The position numbers were made by a program, and so were the translations under genes. Below the pieces are notes generated by a model. That model saw only the letters and a list, made by a program, of their open reading frames with translations. It was not told where the DNA came from and did no database searches. A stretch of 14,248 nt of DNA from JASHVB01 sp035486135 (lineage in GTDB: Bacteria; Pseudomonadota; Alphaproteobacteria; Acetobacterales; Acetobacteraceae): positions 1 to 14,248 of the forward strand of contig DATHNI010000326.1 of assembly GCA_035486135.1 (NCBI GenBank), in the 5' to 3' direction. Positions 6,876 through 13,604 of this stretch are shown here, one piece after another (positions within the stretch are counted from its first letter, which is position 1; each line of letters starts with the position of its first letter).

Positions 6876-6897
6876 CTAACTAGTTAATGCACGTCAA
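6869..6897 (-). promoter_or_regulatory. Predicted divergent promoter for the shikimate dehydrogenase gene
   Basis: On the minus strand, TTGACG (6897-6892) is followed after 17 bp by TAATAG (6874-6869). This -10 lies on the same base pairs as the -10 proposed for quiC, and the 18-bp palindrome fills most of the spacer. The -35 match is good and the -10 match is moderate, so the call is tentative. Confidence 0.35.
6871..6888. promoter_or_regulatory. Perfect 18-bp palindromic operator in the dehydrogenase/quiC spacer
   Basis: ATTAACTAACTAGTTAAT consists of two perfect 8-bp inverted arms around a 2-nt centre. It is strikingly A+T-rich in this G+C-rich DNA and lies between the divergent starts of the dehydrogenase and quiC genes. 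Length and symmetry suit a TetR dimer. Related half-sites upstream of the nearby tetR gene link the site to that regulator. Confidence 0.65.
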
Positions 6898-6937
6898 CGG
6901 CCCACCGCCGGTTAATGCACGTCAACGCCCACCGCCG
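6883..6937. repeat. Tandem duplication of 28/27 bp in the quiC leader
   Basis: The unit at 6883-6910 is repeated at 6911-6937, identical except that the second copy lacks one G in the run after GTCAACG. Each copy begins with GTTAATGCACGTCAACG, so the event copied one operator half-site (GTTAAT), one minus-strand TTGAC element and an ATG. The second copy is not followed by a second complete palindrome. Confidence 0.85.
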
Positions 6938-6986
6938 CCGGCGTCTCGCTGCCCGGAGCCGCCAAATGGAGGAGACCAGCGCGCGG

Positions 6987-8870
6987 ATGAGCACGCTCCC
7001 CGCCCTGCCGAAATCGATCGCCACGGTCTCCCTCAGCGGCACCCTGCCGGAAAAGCTGGAGGCCGCCGCCTCGATCGGTTTCGACGGCGTCGAAATCTTC
7101 GAAAACGATTTACTCACTTATGACGGCTCGCCCGAGGACGTGCGGGCCATCGCCGACGGACTCGGCCTGACCATCACAATCTTCCAGCCGTTTCGCGACT
7201 TCGAAGCGATGCCCGAACCGCAGCGCCGGCGGAATCTGGATCGCGCAGAACGCAAGTTCGACGTCATGCAGGCGCTCGGCACCGAGCTGCTGCTGGTTTG
7301 CAGCAACGTCAATCCCGCCACGATCGACGATCCGCAACGCGCCGCCGCCGACTTCGCGGAGATGGCAGAGCGAGCACATCGGCGTGGCCTGCGCGTCGGC
7401 TACGAGGCACTGGCCTGGGGACGGCACGTCAAGCGCTGGCAGCAGGCCTGGGATATCGTCAAAACCGCCGACCACGCCGCGCTAGGCCTGATCGTCGACA
7501 GCTTCCACACCCTGGCACTTGGCGATGATCCTTCCGGCATCGCAGCGCTACCCGCGGACAAACTGTTTTTCCTGCAGCTCGCCGACGCCCCCGACCTGTC
7601 GATGGATGTGCTGTCCTGGAGCAGACATTTTCGCATCTTTCCCGGGCAGGGCCACTTGCCGGTGGCGGCATTCCTGCGCGCCGCACTGGCGTGCGGCTAT
7701 CGAGGCCCGCTCTCGCTGGAAATCTTCAATGATGAGTTCCGCGCCGCTCCGGCACGCCTGACCGCACGCGACGGATTGCGCTCGCTGCGCTTGGTGGAAG
7801 CCGAGGCCGGCGCAACAACCCTGCCCCCACCACCATTGTTCGACGGTGTGGAATTCATCGAGTTCGCGGTGGACGAGGAAGCCGGCCGGCGATTGGGCGA
7901 AACCCTTCGCAACCTGGGGTTTCATTACGCCGGTCACCACCGTTCCAAATCGGTGGATCTGTTCCGCCAGGGTTCCATCAACGTCATTCTGAACAGCGAA
8001 CAGGATAGCGCCGCGGCGGAACATTTCCAGATGCATGGGCCGTCGGTGTGCGCGATCGCCCTGCGGGTTGACGATGCAGCACGCGCGCTCCGGCGTGCCG
8101 AAATACTGCTTTGTCCGGAGTGGCATGAACGGATCGGCGCCGGGGAGCGCAGCATTCCGGCGGTGCGGGCGCCCGACGGAACGCTGGTCTATCTGGTGCA
8201 GCCCGACGCCTCGGGCCGCAGCATTTACCAGGATGACTTTCGCCTGTTCCCCGAGGAACCGCCCGCGCCATTGCTCGACAAGGTGGACCATATCGCGCAG
8301 GCGCTTCCGGCCGGCCGCATGGACAACTTCGTCCTGTTCTATCGGGCGGTATTTGGATTCGTCCCACAGCAGCTTTGGGAAATCGCCGACCCGTACGGGC
8401 TGGTGCGCAGCCGAACCATGATCAGTCCGGAAGGCAGTGTCCGGCTGCCGCTGAACATCTCCGAAAGCAGGCAGACTGCGACCGGGCGGTTTGTCACCAC
8501 GTTCGCCGGTGCCGGCGTGCATCATATCGCGTTCGCCACCACGGACATTTTGCATACGCTGGGCCAACTGACCGCGCGCGGCGCGCAGACCCTGCCAATC
8601 CCCGCCAACTATTATGAGGATCTCTCCGCCAAATGGGGATTGGACGACGCACGCCTGGCACAGCTTCAACATGCCAATTTGCTCTACGACCGGGACGACG
8701 AAGGCGAATTCCTGCACGCCTACACCGACACGTTCGATGATCGGTTCTTCTTCGAGATCGTCGAGCGTATCGGCAACTATCGCCAATACGGCGCCGTCAA
8801 CGCGGCCGTGCGCATGGCAGCGCAGGCCCAGCGCCGGCCGGAATCGCGCCTGACCGGGTTGCTTGCGTAG
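6987..8870 (+). CDS. quiC: 3-dehydroshikimate dehydratase with fused HPPD-like domain (QuiC/QsuB type)
   Basis: A 627-residue two-domain enzyme predicted to convert 3-dehydroshikimate to protocatechuate, feeding the beta-ketoadipate pathway. Residues about 8-275 form a TIM barrel of the sugar-phosphate isomerase/AP-endonuclease-2 family, opening with SIATVSLSGTLPEKLEAAA and GFDGVEIFENDLL. The expected metal ligands are E140 (GYEAL), D171 (VDSFH), Q197 (LQLAD) and E245 (SLEIF). Residues about 286-605 form a two-module VOC domain like 4-hydroxyphenylpyruvate dioxygenase, keeping the 2-His-1-Glu set H435 (VDHI), H513 (VHHIAF) and E590 (FFFEIVER). The ATG at 6987 is chosen because family members start just before the SIATVSLSG block and GGAGGAG lies at 6968-6974, although 12 nt away; 6966 and 6915 are in-frame alternatives. 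It is divergent from the dehydrogenase gene, and the liv-type genes follow after 83 bp. Confidence 0.92.
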   Translation: MSTLPALPKSIATVSLSGTLPEKLEAAASIGFDGVEIFENDLLTYDGSPEDVRAIADGLGLTITIFQPFRDFEAMPEPQRRRNLDRAERKFDVMQALGTELLLVCSNVNPATIDDPQRAAADFAEMAERAHRRGLRVGYEALAWGRHVKRWQQAWDIVKTADHAALGLIVDSFHTLALGDDPSGIAALPADKLFFLQLADAPDLSMDVLSWSRHFRIFPGQGHLPVAAFLRAALACGYRGPLSLEIFNDEFRAAPARLTARDGLRSLRLVEAEAGATTLPPPPLFDGVEFIEFAVDEEAGRRLGETLRNLGFHYAGHHRSKSVDLFRQGSINVILNSEQDSAAAEHFQMHGPSVCAIALRVDDAARALRRAEILLCPEWHERIGAGERSIPAVRAPDGTLVYLVQPDASGRSIYQDDFRLFPEEPPAPLLDKVDHIAQALPAGRMDNFVLFYRAVFGFVPQQLWEIADPYGLVRSRTMISPEGSVRLPLNISESRQTATGRFVTTFAGAGVHHIAFATTDILHTLGQLTARGAQTLPIPANYYEDLSAKWGLDDARLAQLQHANLLYDRDDEGEFLHAYTDTFDDRFFFEIVERIGNYRQYGAVNAAVRMAAQAQRRPESRLTGLLA

Positions 8871-8916
8871 CACGGTCGCGGTAAGGCCCACGCAGCCACC
8901 AGAAACAATCGGCATC

Positions 8917-8933
8917 GCAGCCACGTCGGCTGC
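8917..8933 (+). other. Small G+C-rich hairpin between quiC and the liv-type genes
   Basis: GCAGCC and GGCTGC flank a 5-nt loop (ACGTC), forming a 6-bp stem. No T run follows, so it is not a standard intrinsic terminator. It ends 7 bp before the strong ribosome binding site of the next gene and might affect messenger stability or transcription through the junction. Chance occurrence is possible. Confidence 0.3.
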
Positions 8934-8953
8934 CAGCTAAAGGGAGGAATCTT

Positions 8954-10198
8954 ATGGCCGGAACGAAATCGGATCTCGTGTTGCCTCGGCGCCGCACATT
9001 GCTGGCGGCGGCGTCGCTGGCTGCCGCCGCGCCCCTGGCCCGCCCGTTCATCGGCAATGCAGCGGCGGCAGAGTCCATCAAAATAGGCCTACTGCTTGCC
9101 AAGACCGGCGACATCGCCGCTCAGACAGAATACCTGGCGAAGGGCACCTATCTCGCGCTCGAAGAGCGCGGCAACAAGATCATGGGGCAGCCGGCCGAAC
9201 TGGTATGGCTCGACGAACCGTCCCCACAGGGTTCGCAGCAGAACATGCAGCGCCTGGCTCAGGAAAACAAAGTGGTCGCCATCCTCGGGGGCTCACTCAG
9301 CTCCAATGGCCTGGCGGAGCAAGCCACCGCGGCGCAACTGAAAATTCCCTTCGTATGCAACAACGCCGCGGCAACGGCCATGAGCGGCGCCAACTGCAAC
9401 CACTACACGTTCCGGCTGAACACGCCGGTGGCGGTGCAGGCGGCGATGTTCGCGCCCTACATCATGGGCTACGGCAAGAAGTGGTACTTCATCACGGCTA
9501 ACTATGCTTTCGGCCAGGACATCGCCAAATCCTTCAAGGAAATCCTCGCCAAGGCCGGCGGCACGATCGTGGGCGACGACAGCGTGCCGTTGAATACCCC
9601 AGACTACAGCTCGTTCATTCTGAAGATCCGGCAGGCCAAACCCGACATGATCCTGGGCGGCGTGCCGGCCGGCGATCTCTCGACGTTCCTGAAGCAGTGG
9701 AATGAAATGGGAATGAAGGGCAAGATTCCGGTTTGCGAGATAGCCATCGGCGACACCGACATCTGGGCGGTGGGGCCGGAAGCAGCCGACGGCCTGTACA
9801 CCTCATTGTGGTGGTACAATAACCCCAACAACCCGCCAGACGAGAAGGCGATGGCGGCCGACTACCAGAAGAAATACGACAAACCCGCGGCCGATAAGGC
9901 GTGGATGGGATGGATCGCTGCAAAGTCGCTGTTCGAATCGATCGAACTTGCGAAATCCACCGAACCAGAGGCGATCATCACGGGATTGGAAAGCTGGAAG
10001 GGCGGCTCGGCAGCCAATCCGTACTACTGGCGGAAGGGTGATCACCAGATGCTGCTGCGCAACCTGGTTGTGCAGGTCAAGCCGAAGATCACCGACAAAT
10101 GGGACTATTTCGACGTCAAAGGCGTAGTGCCCGAAAACGTCGCCGATCTGGAGACGGTGTTCGGATCGCCAGAAGCAAACGGCTGTCATATGACCTGA
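8954..10198 (+). CDS. ABC transporter solute-binding protein, Leu/Ile/Val (LivK) family
   Basis: A 414-residue periplasmic binding protein of the branched-chain amino acid type (Peripla_BP_6). The N-terminus holds a twin-arginine-like signal: R12-R13-R14 followed by TLLAAASLAAAAPLA, with likely cleavage after AAA near residue 39, before ESIKIGLLLAKTGDIAA. That last stretch is the usual first beta strand and substrate loop of the family. YAFGQDIAKSF and DYSSFILKIRQAKPDMILGG mark the second lobe. AGGGAGG at 8941-8947 is an excellent ribosome binding site. The family carries amino acids, amides, urea and many aromatic acids, so the ligand cannot be fixed from sequence. Position directly after quiC, in front of its own permease genes, suggests a hydroaromatic or aromatic acid. 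Confidence 0.92.
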   Translation: MAGTKSDLVLPRRRTLLAAASLAAAAPLARPFIGNAAAAESIKIGLLLAKTGDIAAQTEYLAKGTYLALEERGNKIMGQPAELVWLDEPSPQGSQQNMQRLAQENKVVAILGGSLSSNGLAEQATAAQLKIPFVCNNAAATAMSGANCNHYTFRLNTPVAVQAAMFAPYIMGYGKKWYFITANYAFGQDIAKSFKEILAKAGGTIVGDDSVPLNTPDYSSFILKIRQAKPDMILGGVPAGDLSTFLKQWNEMGMKGKIPVCEIAIGDTDIWAVGPEAADGLYTSLWWYNNPNNPPDEKAMAADYQKKYDKPAADKAWMGWIAAKSLFESIELAKSTEPEAIITGLESWKGGSAANPYYWRKGDHQMLLRNLVVQVKPKITDKWDYFDVKGVVPENVADLETVFGSPEANGCHMT

Positions 10199-10220
10199 CC
10201 GCCCGGCCGGGGCATTCACA

Positions 10221-11090
10221 ATGCTGGACGTCGTCCTTTCTCAGATGGCCACCGGGCTCGTGCTCGGCGGCCTCTACGTGCTGATCGCGATCGGCCTGTC
10301 GATCATCTTCGGCCTGCTGGGCATTGTGAACTTCGCGCACGGCAGTTTCTTCGCGCTGGGTGCCTACTTCGCCCTGACACTGTACCAATACTTCGGCTGG
10401 CCCGCTGTGCTGTTGGCGCCGTTGCTGGTTGGCCTGGTCGGCATGGTGGTGGAACGCACGCTGATCCACCGGCTGTACGACAAGGAGCCGTTGATCAGCC
10501 TGATCGTCACCTTCGCGTTGGCCCTGATGATAGAGGCGCTGCTACGGCTGATCTACGGCGGCATCGGCCAGCCATTCAACCAACCGCCGTTCCTGTCCGG
10601 CATCTATCTCTGGGGGCCGCTGCTCATTACCAAGTATCGGCTTACGGTTTTCCTCGTCACGATGGCGTTGCTCGTCGGCCTGTGGGCCTTCCTGCAATTT
10701 ACACCGTTCGGCCGCATCCTGCGCGCCGCCTCGCGTGATCCGGAGATGGTGGGCCTGCTGGGCATCCGTTTGCCGCGCGTATTGACCGCCGTATTCGGCC
10801 TCGGCTGTGCGTTGGCCGGAATCGCTGGCGTGTTGGCCGCGCCGTTATGGACCGTCATCCCGTCGATGTCGGAAAATGCCATCATGCCCGCGTTCGTCGT
10901 CGTCGTGATCGGCGGCCTTGGCTCGTTCGCCGGTGCGGTCATCGCCGGCTTGCTGGTAGGCGTGGTGACCGCGCTCACCATCCAGTTCCAGCCCGACGCC
11001 GCCAACGCCGTGATGTACGTGTTTATGGCGATCATCCTGCTGCTGCGCCCTCGAGGTTTGCTCGGCGAACGGTGGGAGCGGTTCGAATGA
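10221..11090 (+). CDS. livH: Branched-chain amino acid-type ABC transporter permease, LivH family
   Basis: Inner-membrane permease of 289 residues with the conserved LivH opening: GLVLGGLYVLIAIGLSIIFGLLGIVNFAHG (about residues 12-41), including the near-invariant NFAHG. GRILRAASRDPEMVGLLGI (about 168-187) is the cytoplasmic coupling loop, and VVVIGGLGSFAGAVIAGLLVG lies near the C-terminus. At least seven hydrophobic segments are visible. The gene begins 22 bp after the binding-protein stop, with only a weak G-rich ribosome binding site. Its stop overlaps the ATG of the LivM-LivG-LivF fusion (ATGA at 11087-11090), so the two are probably made together as the halves of one transporter. Confidence 0.93.
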   Translation: MLDVVLSQMATGLVLGGLYVLIAIGLSIIFGLLGIVNFAHGSFFALGAYFALTLYQYFGWPAVLLAPLLVGLVGMVVERTLIHRLYDKEPLISLIVTFALALMIEALLRLIYGGIGQPFNQPPFLSGIYLWGPLLITKYRLTVFLVTMALLVGLWAFLQFTPFGRILRAASRDPEMVGLLGIRLPRVLTAVFGLGCALAGIAGVLAAPLWTVIPSMSENAIMPAFVVVVIGGLGSFAGAVIAGLLVGVVTALTIQFQPDAANAVMYVFMAIILLLRPRGLLGERWERFE

Positions 11091-13603
11091 CCGCCATCCT
11101 GCGCCACCCCATCCCTTGGGTGCTCTTCGTCCTGGTCGGTCTCACGGTGGCGTGGCATGCGATCGGCGCACCGATCAGCCTGATCACGCAGATTGCCATC
11201 TATACGCTGTATGGCGCGGGGGTGAATCTGCTGGTGGGCTACACCGGCCTGGTGCCTTTCGGCGCGTCAGTGTTTTTCGGCTGTGCGAGTTATGCAGTGG
11301 CCATCTCGATGCTCCGCTTCCTGGGCAATGAGATCGAGGCGTTGGTGTTCGCCGTACTGTTCTCCCTGGTGCTCGCCACGGTGATCGCGGTGATCATCCT
11401 GCGCCGGCGCGGCTTGTATTTTTCGTTGCTGACACTCGCATTCTCCCAGATCGCGTTCGAGGTCGCCTATAAGTGGACCGATCTCACCGGCGGCGAGAAC
11501 GGCCTGCAAGGCGTGCCACGCCCGCTGCTAACGACCGACTGGGAATTCCACGTATTCGCCGTGGTCACGGTCGTCCTTGCCATGGGCCTGCTGTGGCGCA
11601 TCGCCCACGCACCGTTCGGCCGCGTGCTGCAGGCACTGCGCGATAACGAGCAGCGGGTGCGGAGTCTTGGGTACGATACGTTTTGGATCAAGTTCAAGGC
11701 GTTCGTCATCATGGGCGGCGTGGTCGGCTACGCTGGCGCATTGCTCGCTTGCATGTTGCGCGGCGCTTACGCCGACAACCTGGGCTGGCAACACGCCGGA
11801 GACGCTCTGCTGATGACGGTGCTAGGTGGCGTGCACCATTTCCTCGGTCCGCTCTGGGGCGCTATTGCGTTCATTCTGTTGCAGGACCGGCTTTCGGCGA
11901 TCACCGAAAGCTGGTGGCTGATGTTCGCCCCCATCGTGATGGTGTTCGCGCTCGCGTCCCCGGAAGGTATCCATGGCCTGGCCTTTCGATTGCTCGGCCG
12001 CAACGACTGGACACTGACGCGACGCGGCATTCCGCCTCGCCCAGCGCGCATCGAGCCATTCCACGGCATCGGTGCGAAGCTGGATGCCGGCCAGCCGATC
12101 CTGACCGTGCGAGGCCTGCACAAGCGTTTTGGCTCGCTGGTCGTGGCGGCGGACGTGCATCTGGATGTGCATCCTTACCGGCTGCATAGCCTTATTGGCC
12201 CCAATGGCGCCGGCAAGACCACGTTCTTCAATTTGCTCACGGGTCTGCTGCGGGCGGATTCCGGCAGCATCATGTTCGACGGCCGCGACATCACCCGGCT
12301 GCCCGTGCATCGAAGGATCCGCCTGGGCCTCAGCCGGTCGTTCCAGATCCTCAGCGTGTTCCGTACGCTGACGGCGTTTGAAAATGTTCGTGTCGGCGTG
12401 CAGGCGCAGGATCACCGCAGCCTGCATCTGTGGCGCGACGCCTATGCGATGGACGACATCAACGCCCGCACATGGTCGCTGCTGGAAGCGGTGGGCCTCA
12501 CCGAGCGCGCCGCCGAACCCTGCGCCAACCTGTCGCATGGCGAGCAGCGGCTACTGGAGATCGCGATTTCGCTTGCGACGGATGCGCGGTTGCTGTTGCT
12601 GGATGAGCCGCTGGCCGGGCTGGCCGAGGCCGATCGCGAAGTGGTTGGCAGGCTGATCCGTCAACTCGCGGAAACCCACGCGGTGCTGCTGATAGAGCAC
12701 GACATCGATCGCGTGCTGGCGCTGTCGGACCGCATCACCGTGCTGCATCAGGGCCGCGTCATAGCCGATGGCAAACCGGCCGACGTGGCGAGCAATCCGG
12801 ACGTGGTTACCGCCTATCTCGGCGCCGAACGCATTATCGCACCGCGCCCGCCGTCCGATGCCGAATCACGCGAGGCCGCGGCGCATAAGGCAATCCTGCA
12901 GATCGAAAACCTGCGCGCGGGCTATGCCGGCAGCGTGGTATTGGAAGACATCGATATTATCGTGCATGAAGGCGAAGCGGTCGCGTTGCTCGGACGCAAC
13001 GGCGTCGGCAAGACAACGACCTTGCGTGCCATCACAGGAACAGTACGCAGCAGCGCGGGGCGCATCATCCTGGACGGCGCCGACATCACCAACGCGCCGT
13101 CCTACGCGATCAACCAGCGGGGCATCTCATTGGTTCCGGAAGGCCGCCGGCTGTTTCCGAACCTCACGACCATCGACAATTTGCGCATCGCGGCGCGCCC
13201 CGGCGGTGCCTCGCTCGAAGAGGTTTTCACGCTGTTTCCTAAATTGCGCATTCTGCAGCGATCGAAAGCCGAGAGCCTGTCAGGCGGCGAACGCCAGATG
13301 CTGGCCATCGCCCGCGCGTTGATGGTGCCCGCGCGCGTCATACTGCTCGACGAACCGTTCGAAGGCCTGGCGCCGGCTGTCGTCAAGGAAGTCATGGACG
13401 CACTGGTGCGGCTGCGCGGCCGCGTCAGCATGGTGATTGTCGAACACCACGCGGAGACGGTGCTGCCAATCGTCGATCGCGCCTATGTGCTGGTGAACGG
13501 GCGCGTCGCCTACCAGGGCAGCGCCAAGGCGCTGGAGGCCGATCCCGACTTGCAAGCGCGATTGCTTGGCGTGGTGCAGCAGGAACTGACGCCGGCCGCC
13601 TAA
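11087..13603 (+). CDS. LivM-LivG-LivF triple fusion: ABC permease with two ATPase domains
   Basis: A single 838-residue frame carries three normally separate proteins. Residues 1-305 are a LivM permease (LYGAGVNLLVGYTGLVPFG at 41-59; FGRVLQALRDNEQRVRSLG at 177-195 as coupling loop). Residues 337-582 are a LivG ATPase: Walker A GPNGAGKTT (371-379), signature LSHGEQR (482-488), Walker B LLLLDEP (502-508) and switch H538. Residues 603-838 are a LivF ATPase: Walker A GRNGVGKTT (636-644), signature LSGGERQ (731-737), Walker B VILLDEP (751-757) and switch histidine in VEHHAE. Both linkers (about 306-336 and 583-602) are short and hydrophilic, and no frameshift or missing motif is seen, so all parts look functional. 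LivM-LivG fusions are known; adding LivF is rarer. With LivH it would form the complete membrane complex. The stop is one base from that of the convergent gene. Confidence 0.93.
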   Translation: MTAILRHPIPWVLFVLVGLTVAWHAIGAPISLITQIAIYTLYGAGVNLLVGYTGLVPFGASVFFGCASYAVAISMLRFLGNEIEALVFAVLFSLVLATVIAVIILRRRGLYFSLLTLAFSQIAFEVAYKWTDLTGGENGLQGVPRPLLTTDWEFHVFAVVTVVLAMGLLWRIAHAPFGRVLQALRDNEQRVRSLGYDTFWIKFKAFVIMGGVVGYAGALLACMLRGAYADNLGWQHAGDALLMTVLGGVHHFLGPLWGAIAFILLQDRLSAITESWWLMFAPIVMVFALASPEGIHGLAFRLLGRNDWTLTRRGIPPRPARIEPFHGIGAKLDAGQPILTVRGLHKRFGSLVVAADVHLDVHPYRLHSLIGPNGAGKTTFFNLLTGLLRADSGSIMFDGRDITRLPVHRRIRLGLSRSFQILSVFRTLTAFENVRVGVQAQDHRSLHLWRDAYAMDDINARTWSLLEAVGLTERAAEPCANLSHGEQRLLEIAISLATDARLLLLDEPLAGLAEADREVVGRLIRQLAETHAVLLIEHDIDRVLALSDRITVLHQGRVIADGKPADVASNPDVVTAYLGAERIIAPRPPSDAESREAAAHKAILQIENLRAGYAGSVVLEDIDIIVHEGEAVALLGRNGVGKTTTLRAITGTVRSSAGRIILDGADITNAPSYAINQRGISLVPEGRRLFPNLTTIDNLRIAARPGGASLEEVFTLFPKLRILQRSKAESLSGGERQMLAIARALMVPARVILLDEPFEGLAPAVVKEVMDALVRLRGRVSMVIVEHHAETVLPIVDRAYVLVNGRVAYQGSAKALEADPDLQARLLGVVQQELTPAA

Positions 13604-13604
13604 C

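Noticed and set aside
6887..7123. Possible 78-codon upstream ORF starting at the ATG in the first repeat copy
   Set aside because: It has no ribosome binding site and runs into quiC in another frame with a proline/arginine-rich translation. A regulatory leader role is conceivable, but nothing supports it.
7548..8924. Open minus-strand frame of about 458 codons opposite quiC
   Set aside because: It lies wholly antisense to a gene with clear catalytic motifs; the Gln/Arg/His-rich translation has no family resemblance.
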